Shown in pieces: positions 22,606 to 33,039 of a stretch of DNA of 64,000 nt. This DNA comes from Epiperipatus broadwayi. Lineage: Eukaryota; Onychophora; Udeonychophora; Euonychophora; Peripatidae. A model generated the notes under the pieces. It saw only the letters and a program-made list of their open reading frames with translations. It had not been told where the DNA came from and did not search any database. Both the position numbers and the translations under genes were made by a program. The stretch's first letter is position 1. The number at the start of each line of letters is the position of its first letter. The stretch is taken from the NCBI GenBank assembly GCA_028023455.1, contig JAQFVV010000055.1:5610030-5674029 (forward strand). Direction: 5' to 3'.

Positions 22606-23049
22606 ATGAGCCATTGAATAATTTGATAAAACCCTGAAATAAAGTAATCTGAAACACAGCATAACTCGTCACTTAAAAACAGAATTTATCTGATCATAGC
22701 CGTAGAATTGGTCTCTACTCCCCAACTACTGATTCTAATTCTTATACCTGAAAACATGAACATATACATATTCTAAAGTACAGTTTTAAAATATATAAAT
22801 TTAGACATCAACAGCAACAATTTATTTAAAAAAATGCAATTATGAAAAAGACAGCATAGTAATAAATTGAGACCAGGTACTTGATGGATTATATTGCATA
22901 CTGGGTATGGAAGATAAGGGAATAGCCGAATGCAAGATGAGTCATGACAACGTTCACATAGGTTATTTTGCAAGCATAAAATTTATAAATTCAAATATGT
23001 AAACTTTAAATTAAACATAGCTTAATATATTTGTATACAAAAAAATACA

Positions 23050-23640
23050 TAATCCTTCCTCAAGTTAAAAATTAAAAGCACTTTAAATATTGAACAAGGG
23101 ATCAAGAATAGAATGAATCCATGAATCCACCTGCCCTTGGAGCTCTAATTCAGTGGTATATAACAGTTATTAAACTCATAATTAATTATACAAGATTAAA
23201 GACAACATCTCTCTTTTAACACCTTGATCCTTTGTTGATCGTTTAAAGTGCTTTTAATTCATAGCCTGGGAAGGGATGATTTACTTCCTTTATTTATATA
23301 TACATTGGGCTATGTTTAACTTAAAGTTTATGTATTAAATCTTATTAAATTATTACAATCAAGGCGTTAAAAGAGACACGTTAAAAGAGACACTGTCTCC
23401 AGCCTTATATAACTGATTATGAAATGAATAACTATTAAATGTCATATTCTATCTGGCTGGTAAATTAATCTCACTCTGCATTACTGACAATGTTGACAAA
23501 GGTATGCTTATAAACATGAGTGCTCCAAGAATAGGTGGATTCATTCTATTCTTCCTTTGTTCCACATTTAGCGGTGCTTTTAAATCATAACCTGGGAGAA
23601 GATGACTCCCCTTTGTTTAAATTCAAATGTTTATTCTCTA
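23050..23640. repeat. Interspersed repeat family H, inverted and direct copies
   Basis: AAAAGCACTTTAAATATTGA, GGATCAAGAATAGAATGAAT (about 23070-23120) is mirrored by GATCCTTTGTTGATCGTTTA, AAGTGCTTTTAATTCATAGC (23226-23266). A further copy lies at 23490-23610. Related pieces at 32.5-32.6 and 32.8-32.9 kb carry GGATCAAGAATAGAGTGAAC. It is non-coding and the class is unknown. Confidence 0.5.
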
Positions 23641-24354
23641 CTTAATACTAATCTGTGTTATTGAAATTGTGCACAGTGAGAAGTGTGTAAGGGGGGGGTA
23701 TTCATTGATACTTCTATTAAAAGCCTGAAAATTACTATTTTATATAAACACATTTTCTTCTACTAATTCAGCTGCACATCCAGCGTAATGACGGAAGTCT
23801 ACCAGACAAAACCAGCTGATAAAGAAATTTCAATTCTAAATGAATAGAATGTAATATTTTTAAAATGCTGAATTCTCTTTTATGTCTGCAACCTTATTTG
23901 ATAAAGAGTAAATGCTGTTAATAGAATACGAACTGATAAACACTAGAAGAATGGCCAACGGAAAATTAATCTCCTAAATGCAATAAGCACGATCTCTTGC
24001 AGGAAAGGAAATCTTCCCATCTCTTTTTTGTACCAAGCCAGGCCTTAGCTACAAACTGTGAGGGCATTTACATTTATTAGTTTTCAAATGTCACATGGTA
24101 GAATTAATAGTGGCAGTAAGTAAATCAAAAATCTGAAGACAAAAATAGGGAGGGCAAAATGGCACATGAATTATGAAAAGCTCAAACACTTAGAAAATCT
24201 GGGTATACTACATTTAACACAAATGACTAGCATTTAGGTTTTTACAGAATGACTCGAGCCACTATTAATGAAGAGTTACCGTTAGATGTTACCAAAGTGA
24301 GGTTTACTCCTGCTGATCATATAAACAACAATTTTTCATAAATGACCTCTGTTC

Positions 24355-24625
24355 AAATTGGTTGCTCTGTGGGGTTTAGTGCAGTAAAGTATCAGATTCT
24401 GAAGGGTAAAGTCTCAGAACCAATATCAATGATGGCACTTCTGATATTCAAACTTCTTGTGAACTTTCGAGCGATAGCCTTTTGATTATTTTGTCCTGCA
24501 TATTTAATACAGTAGCGGAGAGCCAGATTGGAGTATAACATCCTCGAATTGATTCCAGAGACAGCATTTCCAGCATTCAAATTTCTTATAACTCTCAAGC
24601 AATAAAGCTATTTAATTATTTTTAT
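24355..24625 (+). repeat. Family E repeats, two tandem copies
   Basis: The units contain GGTTTAGTGCAGTAAAGTAT and ATTTAATACAGTAGCGGAG, each ending in CAAACTTCTTGTGAAC or CAAATTTCTTATAAC plus a CAATAAAGC-like tail, about 130 bases apart. Confidence 0.55.
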
Positions 24626-25379
24626 TTAAAAACAATGGATTCATCGATGCACTGCTGTTCGTCCCTTTGTTCTCTCACCAACTGTTTGGTTGGTCAGACT
24701 ATTCAAAAGCATATTTATTATTGTGGTGACGGAATTATTCATCTCACGGCAGCTCATTCCTTTTTCTCATCATCCGCTTTTTCACATATTATAAACTTTC
24801 CTAATTTATTACATCATCTCTGAACATCATCAAACGGGCAATTTTAACCCAGTCATTTGTGCATCAATTGTTGATGTGATTAAAGCGCAAGAAACAATTT
24901 GTATGAAAAAATAGCACACAGTGATTTTTTTGTTGTTTTTGGCCGTATCTGATGCCAAAAATGATTGAAGATTTTGTACTCAGTATGAAAAAAGTGCTCT
25001 GATGCAAAGAAGGGTGTAAAAATGAATAGAGAAGTTTAAAAAAAGTTACATAAGTGTCAGCTATAAAGATGTTTACGTCTATGACTGATGATAGCACTGG
25101 TGTGCACATGAACTGGTTCTGTTGATTAGATGAGTAACAGGACTGTGCTGTCAAACCATCTGCAAGTCAGTCCTGGATCTATCTATTCAATAATCCATCA
25201 CAGACTAGTTTTAAAAAATTTGTATGAGGTGGATAATTTTTGATGGACTCTCATACAAACTAAACACCTTTATGATGGGATAAATTATCCTAGCCAGTAA
25301 AGTACTATTGACCATAGGCTCAAGACCAGCAAATTAATAATGTTCAATTAAAATACTATAGATATAAACAAGACAAGAG

Positions 25380-25565
25380 ATTTTATGGTGCAGTTATAGC
25401 ATATCTGCCTGCCAAATCTGGAAAATCTAGATTCAAATCTGTGCTAGATATAATGGATTATTTTTCATTTTCATAGAATTGGATTTTTCTTGCAGGTGGC
25501 AAATCCATAATCAATCCAGCTAACCATCCAATACTTGGTTAGTAAATAAGTATTTAGCTATAGGT
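25380..25565 (+). mobile_element. tRNA-derived SINE-like repeat
   Basis: TGGTGCAGTTATAGC (A-box-like) and TAGATTCAAATCT (B-box-like) are about 40 bases apart. They are followed by the family tail with CCAATACTTGGTTAGTAAAT. Confidence 0.5.
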
Positions 25566-25854
25566 AAAACAGGGGGAAAAGTGGCCCAACCCTGACTTTC
25601 AGCAATTAGTAAATCTAGTAAATAAAACTTAATTGTTAAATGTCTTTAGAATTTTAAACTTTTCAAATATATTCCACTTTAAAGAAGTTGTTCATGATAA
25701 TGGAAAATGACGCTGTAAGTGAATCTCGTGTGACAATTCATAATGTTTGGAAACTATTTGTTAACCTTGACCTTAAGAAAAAATAGAGAACAAATATAAC
25801 TAAATCCATGACTTCCTTTATATTGCTGTAATATCTTATATAAATGCAATTTAT

Positions 25855-26130
25855 CCACTTACTTGGAACACTTAGCAAAAAATTTTTTATTATATATATG
25901 TACACATGATCTTACATTTCAACTGCCCTGCAGTTTTCTTCGGAGTCACTTGTTTTAATTTCAACACAATCTTATGTTTCGACTGTACTGCAGTGTTCTT
26001 CAGAGTCATTCCCTACATGAATTTTTTAAAAAAAAAAACATTTTTCTGAAGTTTTAAGAAATTCATATAGGAGTGGCTATAAAGAAGATTGCATGACAAT
26101 TGAAACTTGAGATTGTGTGTATATATAATT
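25855..26130. mobile_element. Family D (PLE-type) foldback fragment
   Basis: Two successive minus-strand motifs (ATTTCAACTGCCCTGCAG, TTTTCTTCGGAGTC and GTTTCGACTGTACTGCAG, TGTTCTTCAGAGTC) face a plus-strand one (GAAGATTGCATGACAATTGA, AAC). Together these are the CTGAAGA...GTCGAAAC hammerhead-like arms of this family, in decayed form. Confidence 0.5.
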
Positions 26131-26239
26131 AAAAAAATGTTGCTACAGTGTTCAATGTTAAAATTAGTGGACAAATTTCATTTAAAAAAAAATAGAGACA
26201 TCATTCTTTAAGATATCAACTTTCTACCAAATTAGTTTT

Positions 26240-26400
26240 GACAAAATAGACCAGTGGGTTAGTGTCATCCTCCATATCCATTATCTAAATGTTCTTGGTT
26301 TGATTCCTATGCTAGTACTGTCACTGGTTAGAACAGCAACACCTGAAGAAGAGAGAATAATACCACTCGAAACATTGTGCTATATACTAAATTGTATACT
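26240..26400 (+). repeat. tRNA-like block followed by a PLE-type hammerhead-like motif
   Basis: GTGGGTTAGTGTC and TTGGTTTGATTCC look like pol III A and B boxes about 45 bases apart. At about 26340 the sequence gives CACCTGAAGAAGAG, ACCACTCGAAAC, resembling the PLE hammerhead core with a long stem II. The fold is incomplete. Confidence 0.35.
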
Positions 26401-27241
26401 AAGAGCGGAACGTATTCAAAAAGTTGAAATAAAAATTTGGATTTTTCTAGACATTTATCCATTAATTCTAGATGATGGAAAGAGACATATAGTTACAAGT
26501 AAATGTCATTATCATAAACAAATATAAAAGTAAATATATTTTAATTACTAGAATACAATTTACAAAACTTTGTTTTATTGAAAGAAAATTGTTATTACTT
26601 GCTGTATCTCAGACATGCAAAAAGAAAATTAAAAAAATTTCATTCATCTAGCAAATATAATTACTGAGCTATCTCTACCATCCATCTTTCTTTAATGAGT
26701 TTCCTGTGAAGATATGATTTCTAAATTAGTTATTAACAAAACTAGAAGAAAAATTTTTAAAAGCACAAAAACATACACTCAATTTAAGTAGAGTTTTTTT
26801 CAATTTATTATTACATCTGTGTGTGTATTTTAATTTTTTTTCTTCTAATAATTACTTTTTCATTTTATTTTATATAATCTGAAATATATGTATATACTGA
26901 GTACCCTACATTTACAATGGAATTTTTTTTTACTTCCTTGATATTTTATATTATGATTTATGTCCTTTTCATTTTTGTTTTATGAAATCATTTTTAAACT
27001 GTTTGTTTACAGTTTCAAATTGCAAATATTCATTTCCGACATGGCATATTTTAAAAATTAATTCCTTGTAAAATTAAGTATATACATAAAAAAAATTTTC
27101 AGTTTGTATTTATGATTCTTTGTCATATATTTTCCTGAACTCTTATGTGAATAATGTACGGATCATAACAAAAATAATAAAAGTGGAAATTGAAAATTTA
27201 CGCATTATATATACCCAGTGGGTCCTAGTGAAAAAATGACA

Positions 27242-27660
27242 GGCGATTGGTCCTCTCGTGCCATTTCTGAATCAACATGTTACATAGTGACAATTGAACT
27301 ATTCGCCACAAAAATTTTAAGGTGCTAGCATGTCTGAATCATGAGTTCCAAGATGAAACGTGTCTTTCATCCTTAAACTATGATGAAACAATGAGCTAAT
27401 GTTTTAAATGGGACAAACTGCTACTAAGACATTTGAAATGATGTCTTTTGAGTAGCCAAAACATTTTAAAAAAGTTTGCAAGATTTTGTGATGGTAGAAG
27501 GAGCATTGAACAATCCCTAAAAGTACAAATCACATTGTATAACACATGATCCAGACATATTAGCACTTAGATAAATAGCTAAATTGTTTCTACATAATAT
27601 GCATGTTGATTCAGAGGTGGTTCTGCAGCTTAGAGAACTGTTACCGTATCATGGGAACAG
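27242..27660 (+). pseudogene. Mariner transposase 5' fragment (second copy, more decayed)
   Basis: The leader (CATGTTACATAGTGACAATT, GAACTATTCGCCACAAAAAT) and the start of the transposase (GGGACAAACTGCTACTAAGA, CATTTGAAATGATG, TTTGCAAGATTTTGTGA) match the copy at 1.64-2.06 kb. The frame is broken and no catalytic region is visible. Confidence 0.65.
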
Positions 27661-27773
27661 AACAGGCAAACTCTATATGTATTGCCATTCAGTGCAAACC
27701 CGAGTAATCAATGGATGCCAGAAAGCTTGTGCATAAAATCCCCATCTAGCATCTAGTGCCTACTCATCCAATA

Positions 27774-27815
27774 TCCCCAGACTAGTTTCTGGCTTGTGGC
27801 CTTCATCAGTGAGGA
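27774..27815 (-). ncRNA. Hammerhead ribozyme, best-preserved family A copy
   Basis: Minus strand: stem I TCCTCA/TGGGGA (six pairs, one G-U), core CTGATGA (complement of 27803-27809), stem II GGC-CACAA-GCC with A-A flanks, GAA, stem III ACTAGT, H17=C. Every invariant hammerhead base is present. ACTAGT is self-complementary, so stem III would form well only between two monomers. Confidence 0.8.
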
Positions 27816-28047
27816 GCCTAGGATCTGAGAGCACTGCACTTAGATCTTAGAATCTAATGCAACCCTCCAGCAGCCACATTTTATCTCTTCTTTACTACAA
27901 AACTATGAGTCTTAAATTGAAAACATAATATTTTCAATCCAAGCTCATCAGCTTATATAGTCATAAAGGTCTGAACTCAGTTCAGTACCTATACATTTTG
28001 GTGACTTTGGTTCTTTAATAACCATAGCCACCACTATCCTATTAGGC

Positions 28048-28090
28048 TCCTCACTGATGAAGGCCACAAGCCTGAAACTAATGAGGGAAT
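28048..28090 (+). ncRNA. Hammerhead remnant (H17 and 3' stem I lost)
   Basis: TCCTCA, CTGATGA, the GGC...GCC stem II (here closed by A-U) and GAA are intact. Stem III is followed by G in place of the cleavable C, and the 3' strand is AGGGAA. Confidence 0.65.
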
Positions 28091-28389
28091 ATTGGATGAG
28101 TAGGCACTAGATGGGGTTATTATGCACAAGCCTTCTGGCATCCATTGATTACTCTGGCTTGCACTGAGTGGCAATATGTATAGAGTTTTGCCTGTTTTGA
28201 AAACAGTTACGTGCAAGCATAGGAAATGGTGATCATGTGATGTTAATTGGCTTAAAACCAATCCTGCCTAATAGGATAGTGATATGTACTGAACTGAGTT
28301 CAGACCTATATGCCTATATAAGATGAGCTTGGATTAAAAATATTACGGTGTTTTCAATCTAAGACTCATAGCTTTGTAGTTAAATAGGC

Positions 28390-28431
28390 TCCTAACTGAC
28401 GAAGGCTACAAGCCAGAAACTAGTCTGGCGA
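28390..28431 (+). ncRNA. Hammerhead ribozyme copy with weakened stem I
   Basis: The core CTGACGA (28396-28402), GAA (28416-28418), palindromic stem III ACTAGT and H17=C are intact. Stem I is TCCTAA against TGGCGA with two mismatches. Confidence 0.65.
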
Positions 28432-29402
28432 TATTGGATGAGTAGGCACTAGATGGGGATTTTATGCACAAGCCTTCTGGCATCCATTGATTACTCTGGC
28501 TTGCACTGAGTGGCAATATGTATAGAGAGTTTTGCCTGTTTTGATAACAGTTCTGAGCAAGCTTAGGAAATGATGACCATGTGATGTTTATATCATGGGA
28601 ACACATTATGTAATCTAACCAGGTTTCATAAATTAAAATATCTGCAGGCGATCCTATACTTATATAATTCTGACATTTAAATTCCCCTTTTCTTAAATAA
28701 ATCATAAAGTGCAAAAAAAAAAGTCAAAAAATGTGATATTCAAGGTATTGTGTCTCATGATATGTGAACATTTCTTATGATAGATTCATTTGTTAAAAAT
28801 ATTTTCATATCCTGCACGATTATCTAAAAGAAAAAAATATGACAGCTGTAAAATTTGTCTTGAAACAAAGTCACGATAAGAATTGTTTACATAAATAGAG
28901 GATTTCCCATATAATCTCAATTTATTAAAGTATTAAGGAGAAATCTTTCAACCATACTGAATAATTATTCTCAGCCTTGCTTTTCCTGTTTATTGATTTT
29001 ACCTGTCATAAAGGTTTGGATTATATATTTTACCTAAGAAAAAAGCAAGTCATTAAACAGATACTAACTTAAACCATTAACCATCACATGATCACCATCC
29101 CTTATACTAACTTATTGACATGATGTATCAAAAGTTATTATCTCATAGTATAAATTCAAAAACATCTTAGATGAAATAGAATGAGTTGCTGCACGTAAAG
29201 CATTTGTTGGAAACAAGCATAGAAAATCATGTGATATTTTATTGATATATATCATAGTAGGTGAAGGATGAAAAATGCTTATAACGGGATAAAAAAAGAA
29301 TGTACTTACTTCATATGAGATCTATATAACAATGCAAGCAAGTCAGTTGGGTTCAAAATCTTAAATTAAAAGAGGGCACTGGAGGTCTAGTTGCAAGTCT
29401 AA

Positions 29403-29450
29403 AGCTCCTCATGTATGAAGGACAATAGCCAGAAACTAGCCTGGTATTAT
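29403..29450 (+). repeat. Degenerate family A/B hammerhead
   Basis: CTCCTCA, then TGTATGA in place of CTGATGA, then AATAGCCAGAAACTAGCCTG. It is recognisable but the core is destroyed. Confidence 0.5.
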
Positions 29451-29524
29451 TGACTTGATTATTCAGTCTCACACAAGATGTCTCTAGTAATACTGAATGT
29501 TAAGCAGAAAAGAGACTGTTAAAT

Positions 29525-30035
29525 TCATCTTTGTCTTCAACCATTAATGATCCTCTGCAGATATCTTCCAAAGTTTAACCCAATTTTCCAATCTATAGTT
29601 TCTCTGTATCATTCCAACAAATTTTCTTATCTCTTCTACCCATCTCACATGAGGGTATTTTCCAACATTGGAATTTAAGATTTTTAACTATCCAACTTCT
29701 TTTATCTCTTCTAGCAATATGACCAAGCCTTTAATTCTTTCTATGAAGTCAATGTATTTATAGTTTTATCATCCATATATCTTGCTTTTGATCTCTCCTT
29801 GTAATTCCAAATGTCTTCATACTTCATTGTTTGATCTGAAATCTCTATACTGATCTTCTGTTATATGTCCAAGCCTGAGATTCAAATATAAAAACTGTTC
29901 AAACTTGTATTAAAAGCCTTCTTTTCAAACACATAGGCATATTCCCTTTTAATATTAGATTATAGCCACCAAAAGCATTCCATCCAAATTTAATTCTACG
30001 ATTAATTTCATCCATTATATGTCCATATTTATAAA
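29525..30035 (-). pseudogene. RTE-like LINE remnant
   Basis: The plus-strand sequence is an antisense match to the remnant at 16.6-17.2 kb, including TCTTCTAGCAATATGACCAA, AAGCCTTCTTTTCAAACACA and CCATCCAAATTTAATTCTAC. The sense frame is broken throughout. Confidence 0.55.
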
Positions 30036-30299
30036 TTTTTATAATTGTCATATTTTTCTAATTCTTTATTATCAAACTTTTTAGCATTTACCTTTTAGTG
30101 CTATTTTCTTACTATGTAATATTCTAACATTTTCTAAAGAATTAAAGCATTATTTGCAAAAACAGGCATATCATGTACTAAATCTAAGTGATTTAATTAA
30201 TGTCCAATTATTTGTAGTCCCTTAACTTTCCATCATAATATACAAAATATATCAGTGTCGAAAAAAGTATTGAAAATAAGGAACCAGTGTGTCATATAA

Positions 30300-30480
30300 A
30301 ATTACTACAGTTTAATTGATGTGTCAAAGTTACTTGCCTTCACAACTTTGACACAAATCATTTGATGGAAGTATATTAATAATTTTTATTAGTCATTCAT
30401 TAGACTAGAGATTTTCACTACACCCATTCTCACAATTCATTAACCAGATAATCTCTAGTCTAAGAATCTAATAAAAACCG
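30300..30480. repeat. Repeat family F with two nested inverted repeats
   Basis: GTGTCAAAGTT and AACTTTGACAC (30319-30354) form one hairpin. TTAGACTAGAGATT and AATCTCTAGTCTAA (about 30403-30462) form another. The first recurs near 56145-56180; the second recurs near 5168-5243, and one arm recurs at about 55800. Confidence 0.55.
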
Positions 30481-30821
30481 TGCCATATACCCTTATCAAT
30501 ATCACTACTATTGAATTTTGATAAATATTTAAAATTTGACAATACCATGGGTCTATTTTGGTGTAAACTTCTGTTAGTATAGTTTTTCAATTCAGTATTC
30601 CTTCCATATTTCACAATTTACTATATCGACAATTATAGTTATCGACAATCAAAATAGCAAATAAAATGCGTAAACATACCTATGTGTATATGAGTATGTT
30701 AAAAATACATATACTATTGTTTGGGATGCAATCTTGGAATCAAATGTTTTGGGATACTGTATAATAAAAATTAGCAAAAAAATTGAGGTGTTATCTCCCC
30801 TAAGTTAGTATTTTACGAAAT

Positions 30822-30838
30822 TTGTTGGGGGGGGGGGA
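30822..30838 (+). repeat. Poly-G run
   Basis: A run of eleven or more G lies in otherwise AT-rich DNA. Similar G or C runs are at about 23689, 44427 and 55464. Confidence 0.9.
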
Positions 30839-31204
30839 GAATATTAACATACAAATTGAACTTTGGACACAAATAATATTGTAAATACTTAATATACATA
30901 AAAACGTAAATGATTTCATGTGTCCAAATAAAAAAAATGACTGCAGAAAATAAGACAAAGTTTTTTGTTATTTAAGACTTACAGGAACTAAATGCATGTG
31001 TTATAATCTATTGCGCTAGTTGCGCATACTATTTATAATATTTTTACTTTTTACCATTCGATGTTTCATCGTCCATTAGGCAGACCTAAATTATCTAAGA
31101 TGATTTATTTTGTATACTTATAGAGTGTAATGACATATTAAATGACGAATATAAAATAAATCAATAAAGCATTGCACGACCTTCTCTGCTTCATTTAACA
31201 TAAT

Positions 31205-31335
31205 TATTAAGAGCAGTTTTACTCTACTCCAGAGCCATCTATTGTAAGTAACAGTAATCATTGGATATTAGATGCTAATGCTAAATATTCATCATCCTCA
31301 GACAAGTTTCTGACTTATGGTCTTTACTAGTAAGA
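31205..31335 (-). repeat. Family B hammerhead repeat, degenerate
   Basis: On the minus strand, AAGACCATAAGTCAGAAAC, TTGTC, TGAGGAT is followed about 80 bases on by CCAATGATTACTGTTACTTA and CAATAGATGGCTCTGGAGTA. CTGATGA has become CTAGTAA. Confidence 0.55.
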
Positions 31336-31584
31336 ATTTGCACTTCATACTGAGTAGCAATCTTTTATTTCTTTGTAATTATATATCACCTCTAATGTCC
31401 TAAGGCTTTGAATGCAAGCCAATTTTCTAATATAGTTATACAGATCTGATACCAAGCTAGAAATTATATATTTTAGCTATCTTCAATTTCAGGCTAATTG
31501 CAAGCATGTTCATCCTTTGGCAAGGATAACCATCACATGACTTTCTCTACATGTATTTAACTCCCACTTTTAGTAACGGTTGTC

Positions 31585-31690
31585 TTCACTCTCTTCACTC
31601 TATTCCAAAGCCATTTATTACTCAATAGTGATATTTTATCTACACCCTCAGACTAGTTTCCAGCTTGCCATTCATGGACCAAATGCATCT
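31585..31690 (-). repeat. Family B hammerhead repeat, degenerate
   Basis: On the minus strand, GCTGGAAACTAGTCTGAGG is followed by the family tail ATGGCTTTGGAATAGAGTG. The 5' core is lost. Confidence 0.5.
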
Positions 31691-32270
31691 CACAACAAAA
31701 ACATAAATTCTTATTCTTTTTTGTTGTTAAATTCAGCAGCTAATAAGTTATCTAATCGGCAACGTTCAGTCTCATTATTCCAGAGAGATCTAGTCAATCA
31801 TAAATGTTGCCCATCAATTCTTTTAAGATGACAGAGTTCATTTTGTTAATTCTCATACTTTTCGTAAGTCAACAGAAAAAACTTTGAGCAATAACATTTA
31901 CGTTTGATTTTTAAAAAACTATCTCTCTATTCTCTGTCATTTACAATAAGGTTGAATATTAGTCATCATCACATGACAGTGCACTTAAATTCCGACCTCC
32001 AGAATGACTTCTGCCTTTATTAATATACCTTGGGATTCAAAGATAGAAGTAATTCAGATATGCATCTAGCAATAACTTTTAATTTCACTTGACTATTCAA
32101 ACTAAAAGCGTGAAGTCAAAATATCCTAAAGTTTTGAACCCAAGTCAACTACTCAAGCAATTATATAGATCTGACTCTAGGTCAGTAACTATATTTTAGT
32201 ATCTTCAGTTCATTATTAACTGTAGGCATCTATATCCTCTTGTCAGAACTATTGATCTTACACAATATCA

Positions 32271-32465
32271 TCATGAATCATTATCAATCCACTGCAGGAT
32301 GAAGGTCTCTCCAAGTTCAATCCATATTCTCTGATCTTTAGCTTCTCTTCTCCACATCACCCCTGAACACTTTCTTATTTCATCCATCCATCTCACATGT
32401 GGTTTCTCTCTGGGACTTTTACAATCTCTTGGAATCCAGTTTAAGATTTCAATTGTCCATCTATT
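32271..32465 (-). pseudogene. RTE-like LINE C-terminal remnant
   Basis: The minus strand reads NRWTIEILNWIPRDCKSPRE, KPHVRWMDEIRKCSG, WRREAKDQRIWIELGETF. This is the conserved RTE-type ORF C-terminus (RWT...IPRxxxRPxGRPPxRWxDDI). It has no stop for 65 codons, so it is the least decayed of this family here, but it has no RT domain attached. Confidence 0.75.
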
Positions 32466-33039
32466 ATCACAATATATAAACATGAATTAAAATAGCTAAA
32501 TGCTTATGAAATTAAGGAAAGTAATCCATTTTCTCTCAGGTCATAAATAACTAACACTGTTTAGCTCGGATCAAGAATAGAGTGAACCCACTTACTTATT
32601 TAAGCTGTTTATATTTATAACCTTACTCTTACTAATAATAGTGAAAATTTCAGAATGAAATTGTATACTAGCCAGATGAAAATATGGCTTTAGTAATTAT
32701 TAACGGGTAATCAATAAAGGTTATCTTTTTTTAGTAATCAAGCAGAAGTTAAAAAAATTCTAAACATAAAATTAGCATAGCTTAATGGATACATAATCAA
32801 GGGGAACAAACCAGTCTCTTTCAGGCTATGAATAAATAACATTCAATATGTTTAGCAATGATCAAGAATACCAGACAAGCAGGAGCAGCTCTCACTCTAC
32901 TAGTATCTGGAAGTGGGGATTTAATTACTAAAGGCGGGGATTTAATTACTCCAACTTTCTATAGATGGCACTAGAGTATAGAGTTGCTGTTTTAGATGGA
33001 TAGAAGCAGAGACAGTGATGAATTTAGGAAATATGACAA

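Larger units (their letters stand above)
27665..28600. mobile_element. Family A hammerhead repeats: one inverted unit plus one full and one partial direct unit
   Basis: The array holds a minus-strand unit with its hammerhead at 27774-27815, a plus-strand unit starting at 28048, and a second plus-strand hammerhead at 28390. Cores at 28054 and 28396 give a 342-bp monomer. The shared body includes TGGCATCCATTGATTACTCT, GGCTTGCACTGAGTGGCAAT, GAGTTTTGCCTGTTTT and GATCATGTGATGTT. There is no reading frame. The direct array is retrozyme-like; the opposite unit makes a large palindrome. Confidence 0.8.

Noticed and set aside
28034-28261. Two minus-strand frames (28034-28261 and 28406-28714) sharing SASQSNQWMPEG
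   Set aside because: The shared peptide comes from translating the antisense of the repeated hammerhead monomer. The unit is non-coding in its other copies.
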